Shown: in pieces, positions 43,824 to 64,000 of the stretch
Position numbering within the stretch: position 1 is the stretch's first letter
Layout: each line of letters opens with the position of its first letter
Assembly: GCA_036169595.1 (NCBI GenBank)
Contig: CM069769.1
Location: forward strand, 2,136,001-2,200,000
Origin: Dictyostelium firmibasis
Lineage: Eukaryota; Evosea; Eumycetozoa; Dictyosteliales; Dictyosteliaceae
DNA length: 64,000 nucleotides
Reading direction: 5' to 3'
Translations under genes and position numbers: made by a program
Notes under the pieces: generated by a model
Database searches by the model: none
Seen by the model: the letters and a program-made list of their open reading frames with translations, nothing else
What the model was told of the DNA's origin: nothing

Positions 43824-44518
43824 ATGAACACAAATCATGATAATATAATTTTCACAGGGGATGGCAGAGGTTTATCATTCAATGCTTTCTTATCACTCTT
43901 GGCTCAAATTTACAACAAAAATACTAATGTATTAACCAAAGCTGAATTATTAAAAAGAATTAGGGGAGATGCACTAGATCTTGTGTCAGGTATGAATTCC
44001 GATGTATCAGCACAAGACATATTAGATGGATTAAAAGATACGTATAATGCAGCGGAACCAGATCAATTAGAAGAATTAATGAAATTGGTAGATACAAAAT
44101 TTCCCACACTCGAAATGGCAATTTCAAAATTTTTGGCAAAATGCACAAAATTAAATGAATCATTAAATGATAAAACAAAAGTATCATTATTTCTAAAAAT
44201 CATAGGAATAGAATTAGGTTTTGAAGTGAGAAAATCAGCTCCACAAAACATCAAAAGAGCCATAGAAATTGCGAGAACAATTGAGGCCAATTCAATTGAT
44301 CATATGGGAAGATCAATATATACCAACCAATTAACAAACAGATTACAACAAGACTATGTAGCTTATTATTATAATGACAATAATTCTCAAATAACTCAAC
44401 CATTTACATATTCAGTCACCACACCAATAAAACAAAACAGTTACGTTCCCAGTACTCCAATGAGCGCGGTTAACATATTACCACAAACCACTACAAACTA
44501 TCTTACCTTTCCACCCCT
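43824..44518 (+). CDS. gag: Gag (capsid part), cut by the nested transposon
   Basis: Opens with ATG after an A run and reads about 231 codons before the terminal repeat of the nested element; the frame continues to 44645 only through inserted DNA. The helix-rich sequence ('DLVSGMNSDVSAQDILDGLK', 'LMKLVDTKFPTLEMAISKFL') fits a gypsy-type capsid. The CCHC zinc knuckle expected at the Gag end is found on the far side of the insert (about 49105-49150), so the insertion splits capsid from nucleocapsid. Confidence 0.8.
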
Positions 44519-44555
44519 CCCCCACCCCCTAAATTTTTTGAAAAAAATTTTTACA
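44519..44555 (+). repeat. Left terminal inverted repeat
   Basis: Begins CCCCCACCCCC and ends TTTTTACA; imperfect inverse of 48931-48967. The C-run is striking in this AT-rich genome. Confidence 0.75.
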
Positions 44556-44712
44556 GGTGTGGGAAAATTTGCGCAATTTTTTTTTTCATTTTTTTTTTTT
44601 TTTTTTTTTTTCATTTTTTTTTTTCAATTTTATATAACACAATGAAATATATATTTGTTTTCGAAAATGTAATCATATATTAAAATTTTTTTAAATAAAT
44701 TATAAAATTTTA

Positions 44713-47700
44713 TTACAATATTATTATTTTAGTTTTACCTGGTTTAAAATCGATCGTTTTATTACCAAAATCACACAATAATACTTTTATGTTGTCTCTT
44801 CCTACCAATTGTTGAAATTTTGCAACATACCAGAAACTAGAAGGTAGGTGTCGATTTTTATCATCAATATATTCACCATTTTCATCACACACACCATTCA
44901 CAAACACAAACAACTTCTCATCAGGGAGCAATACATCTTTATTTGTGAAATTTAATTCAGTACGTGGCTTTGTTGAGATATGTGACGCAAGTGTTTGTTG
45001 ATATTCATTTTCACCTTCGCTATATATTATGATATAAATTATGATTTGAATAGTCATGTACACATACAATAATATTGTTAATTATAATTTATACTAACTC
45101 CATCAGTGATATATACATATATATATATATATATATAAACTATACTTACTTAAATTTTAATAGATACTCAATTTCACCATATATATCTGACCATCTATAT
45201 CCGATAATAGTTGCAGGCCAATATGATCGGTAGAATTGATTTTTACGTAGAAAAATGGATTCAACAATGCTTCCAACTGGTATTATTGATTTATTATATT
45301 TATTTTCTCTAGCAAAACATAATCGATATACTTTGAATAGTCTTAAAGTTAGTTCAAATGATTTTACATCTATAAGAGTGTATGTTGAATCGGGGAATCC
45401 CAAATATATTTGTTGGTCACCGATATTAAATGAACACTTCATATTATAAAATATTGTAGTAGTAGTAGTAGAAGTAGTTGCTGGTCTGGTAGCTGGTCTG
45501 GTGGTAGCTGATCTAGTGGTAGCTGATCTAATGGTAGCTGATCTAGTGGTAGCTGGTTTGGTGGCATTGGTAGTGGTAGTAGTGGTAGCAGGTCTTCTTG
45601 TTCTTGTGACAGCATTAGTAGTAGTAGTAGTAGTGGTAGTGGTAGTAGTAGTATTGGTTGGTGTTGATACTGCAGTCAAGGGTTGGGTTGGAGTTGTGTC
45701 ACAATCTCCATCAAAACATTCACCATCCAATAAATCATGGTCATTTGACATATCACCTAGTAATATTAAATTGATATCCAAGTTTGCATTATCATCTTCA
45801 TCATCACACGAATCAATGGTATACTCAAAGTATTCATCATCGTCATCGTCCGGTATGGATTCATTAAAACCATCATCATCATCATCGTCGTTAACTTCTG
45901 TAGTTGGTAATGGATTTGCTATTGAATTTGTTGGTTGGAATAGTGTTGTATATTCAAAATTATCAGGATTAAGATGTTTCTCTGAATATATTTTGTTTCT
46001 TGATGAAGTAGCCAACAAACCAGAGTAATCTTTTACAGTATGTGCAATCTTTGACATATAGTTAGTTCTTGTCATTTGTTGAATGGATGAATCTTCTGCA
46101 TCAGGTCCGTACCGATTTTTATTTGTAGCCCGATCCCAAATTAATTTATTCAAGTAATGTTTACCCTCGGTTGCAAAGTTAGCAAGACTTTCCACAACCA
46201 CATCAAACTCATCGCCCAACCAGTCTGCAAAATCACCCACATGACAAATAAATATATGGGTATATGTTGAAATAATTTCTCTTGTTGTTTGGTCTTTGTA
46301 GATTTCAAGGGCCAAATTACCAAATACAGATGAAAATGATAACCAACTATCAGAATCCACTCTTTTCTTTTTATTGGACAGTAATGTAATCAACGCAAAC
46401 ATTTGCTCCCAGAGCTTAGAAATCTGTTTATGGATAAGATTATATTGTTAATATATATATATATATATTCCCAACTATTATTACAATCAGAGTAAAAACA
46501 ATTACCTTTGATTTATGCGGATTTCTAGAATGTTTTTCGACAATCTCCATCAACTTTCTAAATTTAAATAGTATTCTTATTAATTCATTATACTTTATTC
46601 TAGACTTTGAAAAGTTGGTATGTAATTGGCCAATAGAACCATCAGAAGGTTTAATCAACTTGATCTTACATTTTTGTGTTAAAAATGCCTCCAACTCTCT
46701 CCTATACTCACTTTTACATGATGGATGTCCACTTATTCGAGTAACTTCACCATCTTCACAAATCAATTTAAAAAAGTGTTTTATCAACGCCTGGACCATG
46801 TGCAGAAAATCAGGAACTATTTTTTCTAAGGGTATCGGTAAAATTGGTCTACCTCTTTGTCCTCTATACTTGGCTTTCCCGGCATTTTCTGAACGTAGTG
46901 GTGGTGTGGTTTCATACATTTTGTAAATGTTACGGTATTGAAATTTTTTAAAAGTATTTATTTCATGTTTAGTACAGTAACACCATATACACCTGTATGT
47001 GGATTGCCTTTTCCATACAGTGTATAGGCCAAGGTAGTTGATCAGAAAAGCAAGATCAGCTACCAGTACAAATTGAAATGTATAATCGATGTTTTGGTTT
47101 GGTATTGGTGATTTAATTACAAATGAATTAAAGATGTTTCGACGATCACATTCCTTGGTCATTAATTTCAAATCTTTTTTCATTAGTTTTAGTTGTGGTG
47201 TAAGCATTTCTGGCTCTTCATTACCTTTGTATACCAAAAATTCATATGAATCATATGGTGATTTAGAAAGTGATGTTTTCTTTGAACCGTAAACCAACTG
47301 CATTGTTGCAATCACTTGAGATACGGACCCATTTCGTGTCATTGCAGCACCATCAACTCCCAAATGAACAAGAAATTTGTTTGGAGGTCTTTCGTTTAAT
47401 ATTGCTTGCTCTATCAAAGATTTTATTGGAATATACTTTCCAATAATGTTTGCTTCGGCTGTGTCGTTTGTAACATCCACAATCATTCTTCTAAAATGTT
47501 GCAACTCGATGTTACATCTTCTTTTCACTCTATTTAGCGAAAAACTGTTTGACATACGCATGCTAGATCTAAATGATTCCCAATTTTTATCAACTATTCC
47601 ATGTATCAACTTCATACATGCTACTGTTTGAATGTTCAGGTGACTTGAATCAATTAATGCAGTTTGATTTACCTCCAAACGATTCTGATTTCTTTCACGT

Positions 47701-48554
47701 AAAACCAACTCTTTACTACAACCTGGACAACCAACCTCTTCATTATTGGCCAAATCTAAATGGTGCTTTGTATCTTTTACATGTTTGGCAAAGTTTTTGT
47801 ATGAAACAACTACGTTACAACCTGTATGGATGCATGCCTTTCGCTGACGAATACCATCAACACCATTTTCATTTACAACCACTGGTGGAGTTATTTGCTG
47901 TCTTGGTGGGTTTGTATCATATCCTCTTTGAAGATTACGATTAGATGGAATAGAATAATACAAACAAACACTGCATTCCACTGTATGGTCGTTATTTATT
48001 GGATGAAGTCTTTTTTCGTGCTTGTTACGATAAATAGATTTTTTAAAACCTCTATCAACATCAGTATTATTGGCACAACCTTGGTGTCTACAAAAAAAAC
48101 GATTCAAATTATCATTCACTGTTCGAGTTGGTACTTCATCTTCACTTACATCAATATCTACTTCAACTTCAACTTCAACATCATCTTCATCATCATCATC
48201 ACCATCATCATCATCACCACCAACATTTGCAACTGGTACTCGACTTGTTGTTGGTTGTGTTGGTACCAGTAATTGAACATTTTCAAATTGCACTTGATTA
48301 GTTACTATTGGATGTGTAGGCGCAGGGTATGGAATATTATTTAAATGGCGATATGGGTGAAACCTTTGATTTGGAACGTAATTATCAGCAACCACGGCCA
48401 ACAAATTTAAATAGTTCTGATTCTGGTCTCCATTATTGTGTTTTTGGTTTCCATCATTCATACCACCACTCAAACCAACATTCAAGAAAAAGAAAATTAA
48501 AAAAATTATAATGGAATTCATCAAGAAAAAATATTTAGAAATATTTAGAAACAA
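44713..48554 (-). CDS. Three-exon putative transposase
   Basis: Exons 48554-46506, 46423-45150 and 45019-44713 join in phase to give about 1209 residues; the true start could be a later Met (48521 or 48461). Three zinc-finger-like motifs come first: 'CRHQGC...HEKRLH', 'CSVC' and 'CIHTGCNVVVSYKNFAKHVK' then 'DTKH', followed by 'CPGC'. A probable RNase H-fold core follows, with 'VHLGVDGAAM' (Asp near residue 401), 'VLVADLAFLINYLGL' (Asp near 500), a Cys motif 'CIWCYC' (near 525) and 'IVPDFLHMVQALIKHFFK' (near 582). That D...D...C-x2-C...D-x-LH order recalls large transposase-like proteins of animals and fungi. An acidic and Thr/Ala-repeat region lies at about 870-1000. The C-terminus contains a possible Tudor-like or chromo-like segment. 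All frames are intact, so it could be expressed. Function is inferred. Confidence 0.75.
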
Positions 48555-48930
48555 TAAAATTGTGGAACTATAATTATATGATAATAATACTAAAACAATT
48601 AAATAATAATATACTAGGGAAAATTAATAAAAAATAGTTAAAAAAAAAAAAAACTGAAAACAAACCAACCGACAATAATTTGGGCAAATTAAAACAAATT
48701 TTTCAAAAAAAAAAAAAACAATCTAATCAAACACCAACTCACAAATCAAATCAAGTTTATTTTAATCAAATCAAATCAAGTTTATTTTAATCAAATCAAA
48801 TCATTATTTTTCATTAAAAAAAAAAAATTAAATAAAGTTTAATGCACCTCATATTTATTACTATTAATTTTTTTGAATGAGAGGGAAACTACGAATGTTA
48901 GGTTGAATATGCAGTTTTCTTAGTGTGTCA

Positions 48931-48967
48931 TGTAAAAATTTCAATTGAAAAAAGTGGGGGGTGGGGG
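48931..48967 (-). repeat. Right terminal inverted repeat
   Basis: Ends GTGGGGGGTGGGGG on the + strand; imperfect inverse of 44519-44555. The motif 'ggaaactacga' occurs both inside (about 48885) and just outside (about 48995) this end, which leaves the exact boundary open. Confidence 0.7.
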
Positions 48968-49008
48968 TATTTTCCCACATTAATTTACCCCCACGGAAAC
49001 TACGATAA

Positions 49009-52559
<3,551 letters not shown>

Positions 52560-52560
<1 letters not shown>

Positions 52561-52571
52561 AAGGGGGATAA
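52560..52571 (+). other. Polypurine tract before 3' LTR
   Basis: 'aaagggggataa' directly precedes the LTR, the usual site for plus-strand priming. Confidence 0.7.
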
Positions 52572-52910
52572 TGTAATGAATAGCTATCGGGCAATATCAC
52601 TTTCAATATCACTAATAAATATAATATCTACATCTCAATATATCTCCAATAAATATCTAATTATTATAATAACAACTAGCGCTATAAGAAATATACAAGG
52701 AAAAGTAAACGCTCTATAGAACAACATTCCAAAGGTTCCACGTTCCATCTTCATCACTATAAAAACCATAAATAATTTATAATAAATCATGCATCATTTT
52801 TTACACTATTTTATTTAAGTTACTTTTGTGTATAGATTTAATTATCTCTTTTAAAATACACTTTTAATAATTATTCTAATTAATAAATATATTAAGGAAT
52901 AATTATTACA
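52572..52910 (+). repeat. 3' LTR (339 bp)
   Basis: Same length and sequence as the 5' LTR; its end lies 15 bp before the tRNA-Thr gene. Confidence 0.96.
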
Positions 52911-52925
52911 TTTTTAAACAAAAAT

Positions 52926-52997
52926 GGCTCCTTAGCATAGTGGTATTGCGCTTCCCTAGTAAGGAAGAGGTCATGAGTTCGATCCTCATAGGAGCCT
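52926..52997 (+). tRNA. tRNA-Thr (anticodon AGT)
   Basis: A 72-nt cloverleaf with perfect stems: acceptor ggctcct/aggagcc, D stem gca/tgc, anticodon stem cttcc/ggaag with loop c-T-AGT-a-a, and T stem atgag/ctcat around ttcgatc. There is no intron. Box A 'tagcatagtgg' and box B 'gttcgatcc' are good pol III promoters. A TTTT terminator follows at 52997-53000. It decodes ACU, and ACC after A-to-I editing. It is the evident target of the retrotransposon immediately upstream. Confidence 0.97.
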
Positions 52998-53025
52998 TTT
53001 AAACTAATCCAAATATTAGGTCAAG

Positions 53026-53036
53026 GGTTCGATTCC
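53026..53036 (+). promoter_or_regulatory. External B box downstream of tRNA-Thr
   Basis: A perfect 'GGTTCGATTCC' 28 bp past the tRNA, preceded by the same 'aaatattaggtcaag' as at the tRNA-Trp gene. It is a likely extra TFIIIC contact. Confidence 0.8.
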
Positions 53037-53369
53037 CTCTAATAAATAGAAAAAACTAATGGTGTGGGTATAACCTTTTCCTCACTAACAAAACCCTTAA
53101 CCTTTTGCTAAAATCATTACGAAAAAAATTAGCTAATTGTAGAGTGATTAATTTTTTAATGAGTCATAGGTTAAGATAAAAAAAAAAAATATAAATAAAA
53201 AGATCTTGGTGGTATCAAAAGGTCTTGATTTCTCAATAAAAAAAAAAAAAAAACATTTTGAGGCAAGTTTTAACCTAAAAACTTTAAAAAAAATCTAGAT
53301 TTTTTTTTTTTAATTTTTTTATTTTTTTTTTTTAAAATTTTTTTATTATTTTTTTCTTCGCCATAAAAA
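53037..53369. other. Spacer after tRNA-Thr
   Basis: Mixed sequence to 53220 with a repeated 'agatcttgg...ggtcttga' motif, then A/T homopolymers before the next gene. No ORF. Confidence 0.6.
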
Positions 53370-55374
53370 ATGAAAATATTTGTAATAATTGTTTTCATTT
53401 TTTATCTTTTAACAAATTCAAATGCTTATACTTTGGTTTCAACACAAAACAAAGCAGCAATTGATTTAGTTTCAATTACATTTGGAGTCACAACAACTTT
53501 ACCATGTGACTATCTTATTTGCAAACCAATTTCTCCAAACAGTAATGATTTTTGTGTAGATTCAATTATTGTTCCAAAAAAATCAAGTGCAATCATAATT
53601 TCAAATGACTTAACAGTTTTTAATAATTTAACAGTTTTATCTTTGGGTGAAAATATTATTTTAAAAGACGGATTTTTTAATAATTTAAATCAATTCAATT
53701 TTTTAATTTCAGTGTGGGTATTTTGAAAAAAAAAAGATTTTTGAAAAAAAGTTTAAAAAATTAATATATTTTTTTTAATTATTATCTTTTTTTTTTTTTT
53801 TTATAGTAATATTTTTAATTATTCAGGAATAATTTCAAATTTAATTGATTTTCCAAAATCTTTAAAAACTATAAACTTTAGTTATTTAGGATCATCCATA
53901 CCAAATTCAATTTTTAAATCTGAAATTACGTCATTGGTTGTTGAAAATTCTTTTAGTGGATATAGTTTAAATGGTTCAATGATTTCAACAAACTCAAAAT
54001 TAATTACATTAGGGTTACCAATTTCTTTGATAGAGAATAAGCTTCCAAAAAATTTAGAAAATTTAAAAAATTTAAAGTATTTTTCCCTCTATATTGATAA
54101 TGGTGAATCTATAAAATATTCTCTACCTGATTTTTCATCTTTAAAATTAACTCCAGTTCAAAGTCTTGTTTTCCGTTTTACTCAATCATCACCTTCTCAA
54201 ACTTGGGTATTACCAATTTATTTAAATTCAATTACTACTTTAAATAATTTTGAAATTTATTTAAATGGTTTTACAATTAATTCAACAATTGGTTATTTAG
54301 ATATATCATCACTAAAACAGAATTTAAATTTGTAAATATTTTAAAATTAACTTTTTTTATTTATTTTTATAATTGATGTATGTTAATATTCTAATATTTT
54401 CATTTTATTTTTAATTTTATTTTTATTTTATTTTATTTTTTTTTAAAAATAAAAAAGAAATTTTGAAAATGGTGGAATTAATTTTATTTCAAGTTGTAAA
54501 CAAAAACCATGTATTAAAGTACCAAATAATTCTCAACTGTATTTAAATTTTATTTTATTTTATTATTTATTAATAATATATTTTCAATTTTATTAATTAT
54601 TTTACTATAGTATTTCATTAAATAATGATTTTAATTTTAATAATTTAGATTTTTCAAAATATTTAAATATTTTTATTGAAAATAATAATTTTCAACAATT
54701 ATTACCAATTGAAACAATAGATTTTGAAAATTTGGAATCTTTAGAAATTATTAAAAGTAAGGTTGTAGGATCAGTTCCTAATCAATATTGTTTTATTAAA
54801 AATTTAAATTTACAAAATAATCAATTAAATTCAACAGTTCCATCATGTTATTTATGTGTTGGTGGTAAATTAGGTGATAATATTTTACCAAATTCATTTA
54901 CAAATTTTAATTCAAATACAAACCCTTCTTGTCGTATGTATTTTTTAAAATTTTTTTTTATTTTTTTTTTTTTTTAATATTAACTATTTTTTTATTTTTT
55001 TTTTGGTCCACTAAGCAAAATTTTCAATTAGCAACCAAAGTTACAATGTTAGTAGTGTAGGACAGAATTTAACAATAAATGGTAATGATTTTGGATGGGA
55101 TTTACAAACTTTAGAGGGACCACAATTAGTTATCACAATTCCAAATAAAGAAATAATAGTTAATATTCCATCTGGTGCTGTTGGTACATCTCATTCTTAC
55201 AAGACAACCTTTTATAATGGTACTTTCTCTTTCTTATTTAACTATACCTACATTAATCAAGAGGAAAACTCAGTTGATTCTAAAGAAAGTAATGAGCCTT
55301 CCTTTGGCAACAACCTTTTCCTTTCATATTTATTTATTGCATCTGCTTCTCTTTTTGTTGTCCTTTTAATTTAA
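53370..55374 (+). CDS. Leucine-rich, IPT-like cell-surface protein with GPI/C-terminal anchor
   Basis: Five exons joined by phase: 53370-53713, 53807-54331, 54458-54538, 54611-54933 and 55016-55374; 543 residues. Residues 1-19 are a clear signal peptide ('MKIFVIIVFIFYLLTNSNA'). The body has irregular leucine-rich repeats ('LKNLKYFSLYI', 'LESLEIIKSKVVGSVPNQYC' and 'LNLQNNQLNSTVPSCYLC') with Cys pairs. A C-terminal segment 'VSSVGQNLTINGNDFGWDL' resembles an IPT/TIG immunoglobulin-like fold, common in Dictyostelium adhesion proteins. The last 20 residues are hydrophobic with no cytoplasmic tail ('NNLFLSYLFIASASLFVVLL'), fitting a GPI-anchor signal. Many N-x-S/T sites are present. A role in adhesion or recognition is plausible but unproven. 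Confidence 0.8.
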
Positions 55375-55442
55375 TAAATCCAAAATTAATATTTATTGTT
55401 TTCAAAAAAAAATTATAAAAATGTTACAACCTTTGATTATAA

Positions 55443-55485
<43 letters not shown>

Positions 55486-55526
55486 TTATAAAGTTTTAAT
55501 GTGTTTTATTTCTATTATCATTTTTT

Positions 55527-58943
<3,417 letters not shown>

Positions 58944-60473
58944 ATTATTATTTTTTTTTATTTGTTTATTTTTTTTTTATGAGAGTATTAAATTTTTCAT
59001 TGAATTAAAGTTATTTTTTAATGAAAAAAATAAAATAAAATTTATTTGTTTTATTTTAAATTTTTTTGGTATTATTAATAATTTAATAGAATCTTTGAAT
59101 AATTTAATAAATTATAACAAATATTTCTTTCAAAAAAATTAAAATTTTAAAATTTTAAATAACAGAAAGGTGACAAATTTAGATATCGACAAAAAAAAAT
59201 TAAAAAAAATAAAAAAAAAAAAATTCAAAAAAAAAAAAAAAAAAATATTAATGTCTGAAAATGAGGTGATAATTTTCTAAAAAAAAACATTTGTAAGTTA
59301 TTATTATTTTTAAAATATTTCTTTTTTTAACGATTTTGCAATGAATTATAATAAAATTAAATAATTTCTATTCTATTACAAATTGGTTAAAAAGAGGTAA
59401 AAAAAAAAAAAAAAAAAATTCCAAACCCATAAGAAATATAAATTTCATTGTTTTTTTCAATGAAAAAAATTGAAAATATTAAATGATATTAATAATTTTT
59501 TTTTATTGTATTATTTAATAAAAATTAGAAATAAATTTTTTTGTTTAAACTTTACTAAAAAAAAAAAAAAAAAAAAAAATTCCTGGTTTTAAAATTGATT
59601 AGATTTGTTGTTTTAATTTTTAGTTAATGTGCACAATTATTTAGAGGATAAATTTCTTAAGCTGTTGTTTTTTGATGGGTCAAAAAAAAATTATTTTAAC
59701 AAAACCACAAATCAAATTTGGATGTTTGTGGGGAATTTTTATTAACATTAATTATTAAAATATTTTTTTTTTTTTTTTTTTTTACACTTTACAATTTGAA
59801 ACAAATTGCTTTGTGTTTTTAATATCTTTGGGATGTGGTAATTTAATTTAACAAATTGAAAGAAAAAAAAAACTAATAAATACCACCTTAAAATTGTTTA
59901 TGTTATTTATCCATTTAGAAAAAAAAAAGAAAAAAAAATTAAATTTTGAATTCAACAAAGACCTTTTTTCCAAAATAATAAATAAAATGAATAAAATAAA
60001 ATTAAAAAAAAAAAAATTAATGTTTTTTTAAAAAAAATATATTAAAAATTAAAACAAATACTTAAAAATTAATGTGGGGTGATTTAAAATCTTAAATATT
60101 AATATTAATACATGTATAGTCATGAGGAATATTAAATATTTTAATATAATTTTTTAAATTTTCACCTTTTTCATTTTATTAATTTTTATATTTATATTTA
60201 TTTATATTTTTATTTATATTTTATTTTTATTTATATTGATTTTATATTGAATTTTTTTTATAATAATTCAAACTTATATAGGTATTGCAAAAATAAGAAA
60301 ATAAAATAGTAAAAAATAAAATAAAAAATAAAAAAATAAAATAGTAAAAAATAATTAAAAATAAAAATAAAAAAAAAATTTTTTTGAAAAAAAAAAAAAA
60401 AAAAAAAAAAAGTAGAGAACAATTTTTTTTTTTTTTTTTAATAAATTTATTTTTATTGATATTTTTATATAAA
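58944..60473. other. Divergent intergenic region before ZIP gene, no gene seen
   Basis: About 1.5 kb of AT-rich DNA. The ORF-like 58936-59142 is low-complexity Phe/Ile/Asn and is rejected. Slightly mixed patches at 59580-59660 and 59780-59850 hold no ORF. Repeats of 'tttatattttta' lie at 60190-60245 and of 'aaaataaaatag' at 60295-60360. Promoters for the divergent TM9 and ZIP genes should be here. Confidence 0.6.
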
Positions 60474-63004
<2,531 letters not shown>

Positions 63005-63164
63005 ATCGATTAAAAATAAAATGAATTAAAATAAAAACATTATCCATATTGGAAAATAAAAAGCTCGATAATAATCAAGATTTAGGTAAAACTTAAAAGA
63101 AAATAATATATTTAAATAATTAAAGATTCACAATTATAGTTTTTTTTTTATTTGAACCAAAGGC

Positions 63165-63201
<37 letters not shown>

Positions 63202-63261
63202 CAAATTTTAGTTTTTTTTTTTTTTTTTAGTTTTTTTATTTTAAAATATAAAATTCTAATA
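63005..63261. other. Spacer between ZIP and Sld5 genes
   Basis: Short AT-rich spacer with T-runs of up to about 35 nt immediately upstream of the Sld5 start; no other element. Confidence 0.6.
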
Positions 63262-63650
63262 ATGATGAATGACGAATATGGTAATAGTAACAATAATTAT
63301 AAAGAATTAACATTATTAGATAAATTAAAGAGAGCATGGATTAATGAAAAATATGCACCTAATTTATTAATTTACGAAGAGGATATTATAAGAGATGTTA
63401 TGGAGAAGATTGAAGAAAAAGAATCGTTATGTGCAAGTGCTATATCCAATATAAATCTTCAATTCACAGCAAATATATATGAAATGGAAATTGAAAGATT
63501 AAAGTATATTATAAAATGTTATTTAGTAGAAAGAATAAAGAAAATTGATAAATACTATACATCAATTTTATTACAAATTGAAAATGGTGATGAATATGAT
63601 GATAAATTATTATCAGAATTTGAAATTAATTATTGTCAAAAGTATTTATT

Positions 63651-63695
<45 letters not shown>

Positions 63696-64000
63696 GTTTC
63701 ATTTATTTTTCTAAAGATTAAAAATAAATTAATCTTATATTTATTTTCTTTTTAAAAAAATAGATATAAAGCATTAATGGATGGATATTTTAAAAATACT
63801 TTATTAAATTCAATTCCAAAAGATTTTCAAAAAATGGATTCAAACGCTATAAATAAACCATTTTTAAATACATTTGTATTTTGTAAACCAAGAGAAGATT
63901 TAGGTGATTTTTTAGTTGATGAGTAAGTTGTATTTATTGCCTTAAAAAATATTATAACATATTAAATATTTTTTTTTTTTTTTTTTTTTTTAGTGAAACA
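63262..64000 (+). CDS. gins4: GINS complex subunit Sld5 (3' partial)
   Basis: Exons 63262-63641, 63764-63922 and 63994 onward, cut by the window end. The N-terminal A domain 'LLDKLKRAWINEKYAPNLLI' then 'YEEDIIRDVMEKIEEKE' matches Sld5/GINS4; later 'YIIKCYLVERIKKIDKYYTS' and, across intron 1, 'CQKYKALMDGYFKNTLLNSI' also fit. GINS (Sld5, Psf1-3) joins Cdc45 and Mcm2-7 to form the CMG replicative helicase in the nucleus. Intron 1 (122 nt) begins GTATTT and contains a run of more than 30 A. Exon 2 ends 'DLGDFLVDE', and the start of the C-terminal B domain lies beyond the window. Confidence 0.88.

Larger units (their letters stand above)
44519..48967 (-). mobile_element. Nested DNA transposon with terminal inverted repeats
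   Basis: A 4.45-kb segment inside the retrotransposon's gag-pol region. Its ends, 44519-44555 and the reverse complement of 48931-48967, match at about 28 of 37 positions, including the outer 11 bases (C5-A-C5) and the inner 8 (TTTTTACA). A single multi-exon gene on the minus strand fills it. A clear target duplication was not found, and the right boundary could lie up to about 45 bp further out, because the gag-pol frame has a stop at 49006-49008. The layout resembles the DDT/thug class of Dictyostelium DNA elements, but I cannot confirm which. It must be younger than the retrotransposon it interrupts. Confidence 0.75.

Noticed and set aside
45501-46028. Plus-strand ORF rich in Val/Ala/Asp and Ser
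   Set aside because: Antisense reading of the Thr/Ala and Asp repeats of transposase exon 2.
47089-48511. Several plus-strand ORFs within the nested transposon
   Set aside because: They are shadows of the long minus-strand exon, which has clear zinc-finger motifs and splice joins.
59427-59433. CCCATAA, matching the upstream element of Dictyostelium small RNA genes
   Set aside because: The expected structured, GC-richer RNA about 60 bp downstream is absent; only T-rich simple sequence follows.

Overview
The window is nuclear DNA of a social amoeba, almost certainly Dictyostelium discoideum or a very close relative. The signs are extreme A+T richness with long A and T homopolymers between genes, short AT-rich GT-AG introns, A-rich stretches just before ATG codons, TAA stops, very long in-frame AAT and CAA tracts coding polyasparagine and polyglutamine, and a gypsy-type LTR element of the DGLT-A kind beside a tRNA gene. 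No bacterial-style operons are present. Each gene stands alone, separated by 0.1 to 1.5 kb of AT-rich DNA.

Layout. 1-10.6 kb: the 3' part of a giant protein with about ten ASH (ASPM/SPD-2/Hydin)-like modules, then an SR/RRM protein with a long Asn-rich tail (11.3-15.5 kb), an NKAP homologue (15.7-17.1 kb), a small membrane protein (17.9 kb) and a decayed gene (18.5-19.6 kb). 19.7-24.5 kb: mitochondrial HslV protease, a coiled-coil protein, a DXO/Rai1 RNA decapping enzyme and a small FCS-type zinc-finger protein. 26.0-34.3 kb: a five-exon dihydroxyacetone kinase, convergent with an ankyrin-GRAM-myotubularin phosphatase, then a two-exon EF-1alpha gene on the minus strand. 35.4-37.0 kb: a possibly mitochondrial protein with an internal duplication.

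37.8-53.1 kb is the accessory region: a tRNA-Trp gene with a 13-nt intron, gene relics on both strands, an F-box-like gene with a broken tandem copy, and then a 9.57-kb composite mobile element. The outer element is a DGLT-A-like retrotransposon with apparently identical 339-bp LTRs and a TTTTT target duplication, placed 15 bp upstream of a tRNA-Thr gene. Its gag is split from its zinc knuckle and pol by a nested 4.4-kb DNA transposon with 37-bp imperfect terminal inverted repeats. That transposon carries a three-exon minus-strand gene for a protein of about 1209 residues that looks like a transposase; it is the best candidate for something under-described here. Both tRNA genes are followed about 30 bp downstream by an external B box inside a longer conserved block.

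53.3-64 kb: a five-exon LRR/IPT-like cell-surface protein, a TM9 superfamily (Phg1-like) nonaspanin, a ZIP metal transporter, and the start of the GINS subunit Sld5, cut by the window end.

Exon joins were worked out by hand from GT/AG sites, reading-frame phase and family resemblance. Protein lengths are for those spliced models. No database search was possible, so family names rest on recognised motifs.
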